DNA from: Protula sp. h YS-2021
Taxonomy: Eukaryota > Annelida > Polychaeta > Sabellida > Serpulidae
Length of the DNA: 64,000 nucleotides
Assembly: GCA_949752745.1 (NCBI GenBank)
Contig: OX457029.1
Location: 41,294,500-41,358,499, forward strand
Reading direction: 5' to 3'
The stretch's first letter is position 1. Each line of letters starts with the position of its first letter. A program made the translations under genes and the position numbers. The notes under the pieces are model-generated. The model was not told the origin of the DNA. It did not search any database and saw nothing but the letters and a program-made list of their open reading frames with translations. This document shows positions 39,015 to 51,400 of this stretch, piece by piece.

Positions 39015-39255
39015 TTCACGGAGATTTATAATGACTAGTTTTGCAGTTATCCAGTTGTTTATCTATCCAGCGGTCGTGTGGTACCTTCTCGATTACTTCG
39101 CGGTCTATGCTGGGTGTATCCTGTGTCATGATAACGATTCCGTAGCTTGTAAACAGCAGTTTTACTACACCAGAAGTGTCAAGCCACCAATGGCACCGAA
39201 ACACCAGCTTGTAACGTGCCTATGGCTTGGTTGCGACAGTTTTGTGGAAGTCGCG
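39015..39255 (-). pseudogene. Tc1-like transposase N-terminal relic
   Basis: One minus-strand frame, ignoring stops, reads NQAIGTLQAGVSVPLVA followed by CSKTAVYKLRNRYHDTGYTQ. This is the first helix-turn-helix of Tc1 transposases ('R-x-I-G-x-L-x-A-G-M-S-x-x-x-V-A-x-x-x-x-x-S-x-x-T-V-x-x-L'). At least three in-frame stops are present. No terminal inverted repeats were found. Confidence 0.6.
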
Positions 39256-39264
39256 GCATCTTAA

Positions 39265-40200
39265 CGTCCGCTCGTTCTCACTGAACTGCTGCGTACAAAA
39301 GTGTAATCAAATGCTGGTTATGCATAACTCAACAAAGACAAAAGTCAAAGAATAGGGACCCACAACGACTAATGTGTCACATATAAGGACCTTTCATAAG
39401 CCACTTGAAAGCTGTGATGTAAAACTACAAAACACGTGGTGTGAAACTGGGTCAGGTCCTACTGTTCAGAATTTCGTAAAAACTGTTTACTCTTAAAAAT
39501 CACTTTTTAGGTGCAAACTTTCCTTGTACATCAGCACATTGCTATAGTATTACTTAAAGTAAATTGCAACGAACCAGGTTTTATTTTTCAAATTTTAATA
39601 AGTAATTGCAAAGGACATTTAAATACATCACTTTATAATCAATGTTGAAAAGTTTCTGTCTTGCTAAATAGTACATGTCTTTGTTATAATGAGTGAGTAA
39701 ATCCAGAGTGGGCTATTTAGCAACAAAAGAGCGACAAATACAAGAAACGTGTAAGTTAACTCTACGAAATGAATACCCATCAAGGCACTCTGCCAAATTT
39801 TGGAGCCTTAAAACCAGGCAGTTTACAAAGCGGCTGACCGACTGAACCAATTATTTTACGAACTTATTCACCTGATTGGACAGTAGGCTTGTAATATGTG
39901 TCCTGTGGTGTTTAGATATGGTGCACTGAATGTAGATGCTGTGTATTAACAGAAATATGAAGTATTATTGGCTATTGAGGAAATATTGGCAATAAGGTCA
40001 ATATTTTCGCAACTGGTCAATAATTACCCCATGTTGTACAGCAATAAGTCTACATATGTTTTGTTACATGGCTTAAATGGTGCTTTGATTATAAATGGCG
40101 TTTTTATTATAAACAACTGCAATACCTATCGACATTTGCGTTGTGGTAATATTGAAAAAAATTGACTGAAATTCACAATCAGATAACAGCATGTAGCTAT
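39265..40200. other. non-coding stretch
   Basis: No feature is recognised on either strand. Confidence 0.4.
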
Positions 40201-40203
40201 ATA

Positions 40204-41638
40204 TACTGAAAGACAAAAGAAAGTAAACGCTTGCAAAAATTGTTTAGTATGAGATCACCGATATAGCGATATTTTACAAAAACTAAAACAAATAAAGGTT
40301 ACATCAGATTTTTCAAAACGAAGTAACTAGCGACACCGAAGCTGTGCTGTGTTTTTCAAATGTGAACCTTGATCAGCTTGGAATCCACATTTTGGCTGTT
40401 CATGAAGTTGTGATGTAACGGACACTTAGGCTGTTAGTTGGTATGCAAGCCGTTAGCTTGACGCAGTGCTTGAATCCGACGATGCATCATGGTTATCAAT
40501 CTGTTGATGTGATATTCGGATATCTGTGCCATTACCTCGTTTAACGCCTGTTGGAACTGGGTGTGATTTTTTGGTGCCCGAATCACGGTGCGCAGCCTTC
40601 TAGCCAGATAATCCCATTAGTGTTCTATTTTGTTCATATCGGGGCTATACGCCGGCCATTCGAAAACCTGAATATTGTTCGCTTGCAAGTAATCCTTGTA
40701 AATCTGCGGGGAATAACTTGGATGGCAAAAAGTCGTTTATGTAGCGATTGGTGGTCAAATATCCATCGTTAATGACGAGCTGCGAACGCCAACGGAATCG
40801 AATGGCACCACAGACCATTACGGCGCGCCCTCCCAAACGGTCCACTTAATTTACGCAACATGCAGCGTAGCGTTCTCCGATACGTCTATACACGCGTCGG
40901 GGGCCATTAGAACGGTATAACTGAAATCTTGACTCGTCGCTGAATACAACGCGTCTGTAACCCCCTTGAGAGTACTTATTGGCTCAACGCATCCGGTTGC
41001 GGCGCCTACGTTCAATCAGTACCATTCCAATGTGTGACCGATGAGCATGCAATCCGTTTTCACGCAATCGTCTAATGACTGTTTGGGCACTTATTTGGTT
41101 ATCTGTGCTCCCAGGTGTTTCCACTGCAGTTCTTGTGGCAGTCCAAAAACAGCTACGGAGGTGAACTAAACGAATAAGACGGTCCTGGCGCGGAGTCGTA
41201 ACGCGCGGGCGATCGCTTCTGGGTCTATCCGTGGTCCTTCCTGAATCCAGATACCGCCTTTTCAGTTTGCACACGGTGCTTCTGGAACACCTAAAACGTC
41301 TGGCAACCTCGCGCATCGAATTAACAGCTTCTTACATGCCGATCGATACGCTTTTTCGCCACAGTTTCATGATTAATACCCACTTGTTTTAATGCGATCG
41401 CTACGCCCACAGGGGCAGCTAAACTTCACTACATGTGTGGGATTACAAAACGACCCAGACGGATTAATGTAGCCACATGGCAAAACCCCAATAAACCCGT
41501 TGAAAAGCATCCTAGGGAACATAAACGAAGCCAGGTCATGTAAAATCAAGGAAGAATCCATGGTTCAATTGTCGACAATACAAATCTGTATAGTTTAAAA
41601 AAACTGATTTTCAATCATTAACTTTTTTGTCCCCAGTA
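40204..41638 (-). mobile_element. Tc1/mariner-like element with degenerate transposase
   Basis: Inverted termini begin CTGAAAGACAAAAGAAAGT at the left and, reverse-complemented, CTGGGGACAAAAAAGTT at the right, each next to TA repeats. The 1.43-kb length is normal for a complete Tc1 element. Confidence 0.8.
40440..41370 (-). pseudogene. Tc1-like transposase, nearly full length but broken
   Basis: On the minus strand the gene shows the paired-like helix-turn-helix (MREVARRFRCSRSTVCKLKR), RPRVTTPRQDRLI, the first catalytic Asp (VVFSDESRFQLY), GGRAVMVCGAI, and the second Asp and Glu (EWPAYSPDMNKIEH). These are the DDE motifs of Tc1 transposases. They are spread over several frames with frameshifts and in-frame stops (for instance directly after KIEH), so the element is inactive. 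Confidence 0.8.
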
Positions 41639-41639
41639 T

Positions 41640-41995
41640 ATATTTATTTATTTAAAAGTTTATTAATACTTCGTAAACTCAATATTATCGTAACAACACT
41701 GAATTTGGGTGCAGGGTGATCCTTTCATGCAGCAGCTGAATGGCTGACTGATACACTTTCTTGCTCGATATAATAGAAACTAAGCTTCCTATATGGATTT
41801 TACTTTGCAGTTGTATAGTGTATATACACATCTATATATAGTGATTATATCATATTTTTAAGCCAGGGGTTTTTTCGGTAAAAATGTAGCTCAAACTTGA
41901 AGAACATGCAAAAAAGTACACTTTCATGAGTCGGACCTCTGTTTTTATAGAGAGGGTCCGAGGCATCATACTATTAGCAATGACTATCATGGCAG
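41640..41995. other. non-coding stretch
   Basis: AT-rich; nothing is recognised. Confidence 0.4.
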
Positions 41996-43880
41996 ACGAC
42001 CAAAAGCGCCCCCCGGACGAAAGCGCACCAATTTTTGCAAAGTAGGACTAAAACGCACCCGGACTTAAGCGCCCCCGGACTAAACCGCCCCTGTCGTATT
42101 TATTTTCCCAGTGTATGTGTGATTTAAAATAGTAAATACAGCCACTTCTCTGTTTGAACTCTGTTTAATTGTTTTAATTCTCCAAAAAGATCGATAAACT
42201 CTGTTCAATTGTCTTAATTCTATAAAAAGATCGATTGTTTTAATGCTGTAAATTCACCGTTCATAAGTTCACCGTTCATAATTCACTTGAATTAAACCAC
42301 AGTTCATAATTCACGTAAAAGTTCAAAGTTCACAAGAATCGCACATTGTGTCCCAATCGAACCCACACCCTCCTTTGTCTAAGAAGATAACGGCCAGCCT
42401 TAGCTAAGGTGGTCTCATGCGACCCGATAGGCGACGAAAGCTCGGGGTGGTAGGAGGGCAAATCACCTTCCCCTACCTCTATTTTAACAAAATCGCACTA
42501 TTTTTCGCTTCGCCAGAGTAGATTGGCCCATTCTGCGTCCATCAAAACAGTAACGGACGTTATTGACAGTAAAACGGCGAAATTCTGATAGATAGCCTTT
42601 CTTTTTTCAAGCAGATTCCAATGGATTCATCCCTAATATCGTTTTACTTTTTTGTATATTGTTAAATGTGATTGCAATATAAAAGTAAGAATCTTCAACT
42701 TGGTAAAAGTTATTATCCAAAAGTAGGCTAACTTTATAATAACTTTAATACAAGTGAGTAAACATTTTAGTGGTCGAAAAGTACTGTTTTTGCGGCCTGT
42801 CTACTATACAAATGTATTTACCCTTTAAATAAGTTGGTTTCGACGTGTTTCTGCAATCGGAGTATCTCATTTGCTAATATAGCAAATTAAAGCAACCACT
42901 GATATTATACATTTCCAGCTATTTCGTTTTTAATGTTATGTTTCTTTCTCGCAATTTTTAATTTTTTTATTTAAAGGCCCCAGACAAAATGTTATGGCAC
43001 TATTTTGCACTTGTTTCCAAAAGTGATTAGTTTGCGTATTTGTATTTCGAATCCCGGTCAACTGCCCCCCTGTCATCTGCCCCCCCCCTTTTTGCAACCC
43101 GGTCGACTGCCCCCCCCCCCTTCAAAGTGGAGGGGTGGTCGCTTGCCCCCTCCATATATTATTTTTTCTTGGGTTCTTGGCTTACAAAGACAAAATAAAT
43201 AAAATTATATTTATTTTGCAATTAGAATTGCAATTAGTTTACGGATCAGTCTCTCCTAAGATCAATATTGGTGAATAGATCAATTAAGACGACCCCGTCA
43301 AATTGCAGGGGGGGGGGGGCAGTCGACCGGGTTGCAAAAAAGGGGCAGTTGACTGGGGGGAGGGGCAGTTGACCGGGGGCGGGGCAGATGACCGTTTACC
43401 TTGTATTTCTATATGTCAACTATTAAGCTTAAAATTGGAGAAGACTGGCTTGTTCTCTTTTCTGTTTTTAAGCAAAGAAGCAATGTATTAAGAAATATAT
43501 ATAATTTTAGAAACCAAGGAATCTGCTTGAAAAAAAGAAAGGACATCTATCAGTTCGCCTATCGGGGTGGCATGAGAGCAAAAGCGACGACAACCTTGAC
43601 TCGCCAGCCTCGTGCTTTAGCATTTTAGAAATTCTCTGGCATAGATTTCCTTTTGATATTGAGTAGACAATGCTTTGTATAAATGGATTTTCCTGAGTAA
43701 CTGAGTAATAAATGTTATGCAAAGAAGAGGGACTAGTGGAGTAAGGGGTTTGCTAATATATGACAGAGGGGCGCTTTGGTCCAAGGGCGCTTTACTCCGG
43801 TTGCGCTTTAGTCCTAGCCTGCAAACACTGGGGCGCTTTTGACCGGGTGCGCTTTGGTCCGGGGGCCTTTTTGACAGTGC
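41996..43880. mobile_element. foldback element with GCGCCCCCGGACTAAA sub-repeat arms
   Basis: The left arm (about 41996-42097) and the reverse complement of the right arm (about 43761-43880) align over ~90 bp. They share AAAAGCGCCCC, a TTTGCA block, TAGGACTAAA, then GCGCA and further GCGC-GGAC-AAA units. Each arm is itself a short tandem repeat. Between them sits a second inverted-repeat pair at 43053-43151 and 43303-43400. No coding capacity is evident. Confidence 0.6.
43053..43400. repeat. inner inverted repeat of CCCGGTCAACTGCCCCCC units
   Basis: The left arm contains CCCGGTCAACTGCCCCCC, TGTCATCTGCCCCCC and CAACCCGGTCGACTGCCCC. The right arm carries the same units reverse-complemented (GGGGCAGTCGACCGGGTTGC, GGGGCAGTTGACC, GGGGCAGATGACCG). 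A related single arm lies at about 63140-63235. Confidence 0.75.
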
Positions 43881-43884
43881 TTTA

Positions 43885-44165
43885 GGGTTTTCATTCAATG
43901 CTTTGCGTTTCCAAAGAGGTTTCTTTCGGAACGGCAAGCCGCGCTTGGTTAAAGAGGCGGTCTAAAATTCGAACTTTGCTTAGGGCTCTTTTAAAAAAGT
44001 CTTGTGCAGGCATGGTAACGTGAAAACGAAAGAAAAGAAAAAGTGAGAAATGAGAAGTAATTCTGGGTCCAAACGCGGTCCGTGTGGAATGTCAATTTCG
44101 TTAAGGGGGTGGGGTTCACATCCAGTACTCTGCTTTTCCGTAAAACGAGATTGTTTGAGCATTAC
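43885..44165. repeat. poly-G-associated dispersed repeat, copy 5 (two reverse fragments)
   Basis: One fragment (about 43885-44030) has GCGTTTCCAAAGAGG, CGCGCTTGGTTAAAG and GGCATGGTAACG. A second (about 44065-44160) has AAACGCGGTCCGTGTGGAAT and CAGTACTCTGC. Both match other copies. Confidence 0.5.
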
Positions 44166-44169
44166 AAAG

Positions 44170-44684
44170 GTTTTCATGAAGCAAGTGTGAAGTCGTCCAC
44201 TTGCACCAATGCAATAGTTCAAACAGCAAATTTCGTTCACGACGTTTAAAAAGTGTTACATAAACCGCATTCTGCAGTGCTATAGCTAGTCATCCATGGA
44301 AAAAGGTGGTTGCTATCTCCAGCAAGCCGTCTATCGGTTCATCGGAGACTCTCGTTTCGGGTGCCAGTGAGTGACTTCCGCATTGTGCTCATGTAAAACT
44401 TAACCTTATTGGTTTGTACTGTACTAAGGATTTCAGAATTGAAACATAATTTAGATCATAGAAGAAAGTGCAGCTGTTTTGGAAACACGCGCTTGACAGC
44501 ATTATCAGTATTCTGGTGTTGATACAGCGGTGTAAGTGAACGTACTCGATAACATGACATACATATGCTGTGGGCAAGGGGCATTCACAGGTAAAACTAT
44601 CCGAGATAGTATGTAATTTTATAACATATCACCAAGCAGTTCAAAATGCGGGTTTAAGTGTGTGAATACAACACTTCTAATTGG
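44170..44684. other. non-coding stretch
   Basis: Nothing is recognised. Confidence 0.4.
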
Positions 44685-45280
44685 TTGAAGGGAAATGCGG
44701 GTATCGCACCTACAATTGACATTTCCTTCATACTTTCACAGTTTAATGCTTTGAGGGTAAACGTTCAAAATTGAAAAGAAAAAGGGGGGTCACCGATGTC
44801 ATAAGAGAAATAAAGACACTGAAAAGTCGGGTGCTTTTACGATAGAAACCATTGGGAAAACCAAAAAATTTCAATCAATGCAAATTTTACACATATATTT
44901 ACAATTGAAAATTGCCTCATTTTTTCCTTGTTTGGAGAACACGCCCTACGAAATGTTTTAAGCAAATAAAAATATATGTCACCGTGTATCTATAAAGAGA
45001 ATAGAATCTTTTTGACAAAATCCCATTGACTCAATGGATAAATGGTGGGAACAGCGCAATATGATTTTAATGGACAATATATCAACACAGGCCCTTCTAG
45101 GAACAAAATATCAATACAGACAATTTCTGGACACGACCCTATTTGTCTTTGAAAAGAATTTTTCGATCTGGACGGATTTAGTATTTATTCATGCTGTGTA
45201 AACATTCAAACTCACCGATATTCAATGTAATGCGCGTTTCGGTTGCTAGATGGCGGAGAGATACCCGCATTTCCCTTTAA
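44685..45280. mobile_element. MITE with 21-bp inverted termini, upstream of the aldo-keto reductase gene
   Basis: The termini are TTGAAGGGAAATGCGGGTATC (left) and the reverse complement of GATACCCGCATTTCCCTTTAA (right), with one mismatch. The right end TTAA, and TTGA at the left, may reflect a TTAA target, but this is not proven. Non-coding, about 596 bp. Confidence 0.65.
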
Positions 45281-45406
45281 GTTATCGGACCTGTTTGAGT
45301 TACACTTCAGACCATAGTCTATCAGTCTTATTGCAGGACAATTTCGCCACACCGTCTCACTTCATGTACACGTGTTCTGTGTAACAGTTTATCCTTACAA
45401 ACAGAG

Positions 45407-45481
45407 ATGACGACAGTAACGGATTGCATAACTTTAAACACAGGAGCTGACATTCCCGTTCTCGGGCTTGGCACATGGAAG
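45407..45481 (+). CDS. aldo-keto reductase exon 1
   Basis: 25 codons from ATG, donor GTGAGT, phase 0; ends in the motif GLGTWK. Confidence 0.88.
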
Positions 45482-48400
45482 GTGAGTTATTAAATAGAAC
45501 CATTTTACTGTAGAAAAAATCTTAATAATCATCAGCAGATAGTCCAATTCGCCGGCTCGACTTAGATCGCTCTTCCCCCGGAATGAAGAATTTTTGGCAT
45601 TTCTGCATTAAAGAAAATGTTGATCTTCTGAATGACCCGCCTCAGCTTCAGAAATATTCAGATGAATGGAAAAGCTGGCATTTCGGTGGAATCCTGCAAA
45701 AGGGATTCTATATCGTAGAACAGAAACACAAGTAAAATGCACAGTAATATCAAGGTCTATGTACATAAAGCATTAATCGATTTTTGGTAAGTACTTAATA
45801 CTGCACAGTACAATTTGCACAAAATGCTACTGAGACTAGTGTCACTGCTATCGTAAAACAATCTCAATGGCACTGATAGCAAACGAACCCTCCCGCAACG
45901 GGGGGGGGGGGGGGGGGGGGCAGGGGGCACTCACGCACCAATTGGTTACTATGCCGCGTAGCGCGGAGCGGGGGACTATAGTATTGGGGTCTGTCCGCCG
46001 TCCGTCTGTCTGGCGACACTTGGAAGCGCAAATTTGTGCACGCGATATCTCAGCCGCTTTTCAATCCTGGCTCTTGATTTTTGCTACAGTGAAAATATAT
46101 ATATTGAAGTTGTGCGACGTCGCATTATTTTTCGATTAGATCATAGTTCGTGGCGGGGGACATTCATCAGTTTCACTGATAACTTGTTAATTTTGAAATG
46201 ATATCCCCTTTCTGAAAGAACACCCATTTTTGTAGGAAACGCGGAGTACTGAATTACAATTACCTCCCTTTAAGAAAATTGGCTCTCCACGCTGACCGCG
46301 TCTGCCCCCCCCCCCCAATTTATAATTTTTTTTGGGGGGGGGGGCACGCATGCTAACATATATCACACCCAGTGACCGTCTCCCACTACCTTGGGCACAA
46401 ACATCAATTGATTTTTATGATTCTGTCCCTATTGGTGTGTTCTGAAGTTCTGCCGGTGGACTAGAAAATTTTATCTGTCGGTCCGTTTGTCTGCATGTCC
46501 ATTCTACATACAAATACTATATTTTCACACACATCATTCGGTCAGGCGTCTACCGCCACTTCAACAACGCCGCTTCAACACCCTCCGCTTATCACTGGCA
46601 GTATCATAAGACCAAGCTTAGGCGCCCTGGTAAGTGAGGGGTGGGGGGTACTCACGTACAAATTCACAGGTTGTAACACACGTGATAAAAAGTCCCCCCC
46701 CCCCCACGGCAGGGGGTCAACTCTCCAACCAACTCCGCTGATTGTTTTCTTTGCCCTAACAGTCCAAGGCCGGGGAGGTCGTGGAGGCCGTTAAGGTTGC
46801 CATAGATGCGGGCTACAGGCACATAGATTGTGCCTATGCTTACGGCAATGAAGAAGAAGTGGGGCAAGCGATAGGTGCAAAAATAGCTGACGGCACGATC
46901 ACACGCAGCCAGATCTTCGTCACTAGCAAGGTAGCGTGTCTTTTTTAAAACCTTTGTCAACATTAGGATTGGCTTTGCGGTGAAGCAGAAAGGCCACGCT
47001 GTGACGCCACTGTGACTTCACGTTCTATAACGGTGCGATGATTTACGTGAACTTGGTTCACATGTTTGACAGCACGTGACGACATCGAAAAGCTTCTAAG
47101 CGCCACACCAACGCCATCAGCGACGTTTTGCTGATTTTCCTGGCGGCCCATTTTATGCCACACTGACACTAATTACCCCTAGAACAAAAAAATAAAAGCA
47201 CAAATTCTCTCTGGTACGAAAGCGTCGTGGCGTTAAATGAAACATGCTCTGTATGAAGAAGGGATGGGGAAGAGTCCTCCCCCATCCACCCACCCCACCC
47301 ATTGTCTCTTTTATTTCAGCTGGCGCCAGGTTTCAACGCCCCGGAGAGGGTGGAGGAAGGATGCAAGGCCTCGCTGGCGAAATTGAAGCTAAAGTATCTT
47401 GACCTCTACCTTGTGCACTGGCCCGTAGCTATGAAGGTACTCATGGTCACAAGCCTTGTTCAAAATATCCTATGTGGTAATTTTCAATAAACAGCTTAGG
47501 TGTGTCTAACCATCAAACGACAAACGAAATTTTATATAGTTTTTTTTTTATTTCCATTCGACTTGAAAATAGCAAAAACTAGTGATTTCCTATTTTTAAA
47601 CCGAACCATTTTATATCATTATTGATTTTGAAAATACACAAAAAAGTTAGGAAGTTTTACATTGGGCCTTTTCTGCAAATGTTCAGGATAGGTAGCAGCT
47701 TCAAGAGAGAACAGTACATACGATATTTTTTTTCATTCTCGTCAATCAGTGCAATAAAACATTATATAAAGAACACTTGAACAATTCTGGTTTTATTAGT
47801 TCTTTCATAACTCACTTCTTCCTAGATAAAACCTGTGTTTAAAGAAAGTTTTCAGAGACCTGAGCGTGTTCTTTATATGGAGGTTTTTCTGTATTACAAT
47901 CTAAACCACGCCTGCGGTCTGTCAATCATAGGAAGGCGGCGGTCTATTGGAGGATACCGGGCGTGACGTCAGCTACTTGGACACGTGGCGGGAAATGGAG
48001 AAGCTAGTTGGACAGGGATTAGTCAAAGCCATTGGTGTGTCGAATTTTAACGAACAACAGCTCCAGGAAGTGCTTAATGTTTGTAAAGTAAAACCAGCTG
48101 TCAACCAGGTAGATTCCATTTTTATGCATGAAAAATTTGCTAAACATTAAGACTTTTGCGGAAAATTGCGTTTGGCTGTACATTTCATACGATTAACGTT
48201 ACATACGAAGCTGCTGTAGAAGAGAAACTATCCGACCAACACTAAAAAATGTGGATTTTTCAAAGAAATTGCAGACTAAAATATGCAAAAAGAAGAGCAA
48301 TGAACAAAGTATAGAAAGCTGATAATGAAGACCGGAAATTGGACTAGGATGCTCCTATTTGGATGGGGGAGAGGGGTGGTGGGTCTCCATATTGGAAAGA

Positions 48401-51400
48401 AACTAGAACGAGAGCGTTCATCCTTTTGCAAGGTAATCCAGTTGGGCCAGATCTAGCACTGTCAAAACTGCCAAAAATGATCAGTAAACGAATGCTCTTT
48501 TGCACAGCAACTTCGAAGCCTGCTGAGTTAACTAAGTGGGCATGGCTTAGTTAAGCCAGTTTAATGAAGCCTGCTGAGATAACTAAGTGGGCATGGCTTA
48601 GTTAGGTCAGCTTAATTAAGGCTACTGAGTTAGCTAAGTGGGCATAGCTTAGTTGATCCAGTTTAATGAAGCCTGCTGAGTTAACTAAGTGGGCATGGCT
48701 TAGTTAGGTCAGCTTAATTAAGCCTGCTGAGTTAGCTAAGTGGGCATAGCTTAGTTAATCCAGTTTAATGAAGACTGCTGAGTTAACTTTGTGGACATGG
48801 CTTAGTGAAGCCAGCTTAATAAAGCCTGCTGAGTTAACTAAGTGGGCATGGCCTAGTTAGGCAAGCTTAATGAAGCCTGCTAAGTTAACTAAGTGGGCAT
48901 GGCTTAGTTAAGCCAGTTTAATGAAACCTGCTGAGTTAACTAAGTGAATGGCTTAGTTAAACCAGCTTAATGAAGCCTACTGAGTTAACTAAGTGGGCCT
49001 GGCTTAGTTAAGCTAGCTTAATGAAGCTTGCTGAGTTAACTAAGTGGGCTTAGTTAAGCCAGCGTCACTGCTTTCCATTCTGAGGCTTAAAATTGAGTCA
49101 GTCAAGTTAAGCCACAGTATTAAAAGAGCATCGAAGTAAGCATATTTTTTTTCGAGCCTTACTGTGGATTAAGCAGATGAATTGTTGTAATCTATTTTTT
49201 CCCGTCACGCCGTTTTACTGCCGTTCACTTTGATGTGACGTCCCTAATTATAAAGTTATTTTGGTATATTCCAGTTTGAGGTCCACCCTTACTTGAACAA
49301 CGAGCAGTTAGTGAACTTTTGTAAGGATCATGGAATTGTGGTGACAGCGTTCGCACCGTTCGCCAGCCCTGATCCCGGCAGACCCACGTATGTACTACAG
49401 CGCCCTCCCACACGCTATCCCACCCTCCTTCCCTCATTTCCTCAAATATCTGAAGACTGTAGTTAGGAAACATCGCACCGACCACCTCCTTTTCTTCAAC
49501 ACATGACATTTACTCCCGCTCCTGTTGATAATCAAGCACGGAATGTTATATTCTATTTATCATGCAGTTATCTGTATGCATGTAATTATTTTTGTCAATG
49601 TACTTATCACACAGTATAAAAACGACAGTAAAGTACTGAGGTAATATCGTTACACAGTAATTTTTTCTTGTTATTTTTTATTTCAGTCGCAAAGATGACG
49701 ATCCAAAGCCGCTTGAAAATGAGAAAATCGGATCGATAGCGGTAAAACACAACAAGACACCGGGACAGGTCTGATCCGTTTTAATAGCTCTGCTTTTTTA
49801 TTTACTAGCCCTAACATGCTTCACGTCGGTATGCTTCGTTGTCGCTCATTGCGCTGGTGACGTGTTGGAATAAAATACCACACTGAGCATCTTTGTAACG
49901 GGGCATTAGACATTTTATGTCCAAGTGAATCCCTAAGTGGCATATACACCGCAAATATATCACAAATCTGTGATAAGAGGAATCTGTGCATTCTTTGTCC
50001 TGTATTTAAACTGCGATGTCTTTATGACGCTTCTTTTTTTTTTTTTTTGAAAACCTTTATTATCCTGGCATATTCGGGTATATTCCGGCATATCCGGACA
50101 CATTCTAGCATATAATGGCATATTCCGGCATATCGTGCCAAAGTGGTTAATTTTGTCAGAACTTGAGAAAATAACTTTTCTCGGAAACGATTAAGGGCAA
50201 CAGTGATCCTCACTTTAAAACTGCCGCAGAAAAATTGATGACAAAGGGTTTTTTATCTTGACCAATTTCGCTAAACTGCCGAATGTAGCCAAATTTCGGG
50301 AAAACTGGTCATCACGCAAACTGTTAGGTAGACAGCAATATGGACCTCGTTTGTTGAACCCCATTTTTTGGTGTATTTATTGCTGTATTATTGTTAGATG
50401 TCGCTGTTCAATCAACAATGCCGTCTGTCCCAAGGTCCCCGGACATTCTTGATATATTTTTTATTTATATTTTTTGTACTGAACATAAATAGAGCCTGAT
50501 AATATTTTCAAGAGCATGTACTCGTTCGCATAGTGATTTGACCACGTAGGCATGCATCCAGAGACATGTGTATTTACACGCTACCTCAAGGGCCTCCAAG
50601 ATAAGATGTTGATGCGCGAACTTTTCAAGTTGATGTGAATGTAGTCTGCTAAAAATCAGACAAGTGTCACTCATGGCGTGAATGTATATTTCAAAGGGAA
50701 TTGCAGATACACTCAGCTCTGGCAAATGCACGTCAGGGTTAGTGTCACATTTCGCCAGTACAATGCCTTTTTATACACCGAAGATGCAACTTTTGAAAAT
50801 AAGAAGTCCCATTGATAAAAACGATGTCCTTTTCTTCTGCCGGTTGTGAAACAGCGAGACCATTTTATGACCAGCTGTGGTCGAATAACGGCGCATATGT
50901 CGTTATAATCGGCGCCTGATCGTGAGGAAATTTAACAGGAAATTTAATACCAAGCAAAGAAGCAAAGAAAGAAAAAAATCTTCAAGCTTTGAAATATAAG
51001 CTTTGAAATATAAATGGGTTATTTTACAATTAATTACAATTTCCAATTTTGTAAAGTTAATGAGTAACATCCCACTTAACGTATTCATGTTATTTATTTT
51101 TCATGCAGGTCTAAAATACCTCGTTATGTTTAACAAAGCGGGAATGCTGTATGTCTGTCTGATGCGAGGTGCAGCAATAAAAATACTACCACTTTTTTTC
51201 CCTTCCAGGTCATCTTGAAATGGCTGCTACAGCAAGGCTTAACAACCATCCCCAAAAGTGTCACGCCGAGTAGGATTGAGCAAAATATACAGGTACCTAC
51301 CCTCCCTCCAACACCCTTCACCCCTTACCCCCTTACATCATCGCATCTACTATCGGTATGTGCTCTTTCAGTGACGTGTCCTAACGTTTTCAAAGGTTAC

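Noticed and set aside
42330..42440. Possible tRNA-derived SINE on the minus strand (GGGTTCGATTGGG resembling a B box, TAGCTAAGGCTGG resembling an A box)
   Set aside because: The T-arm does not pair, the A-box match is weak and no second copy or tail is seen; too thin to annotate.
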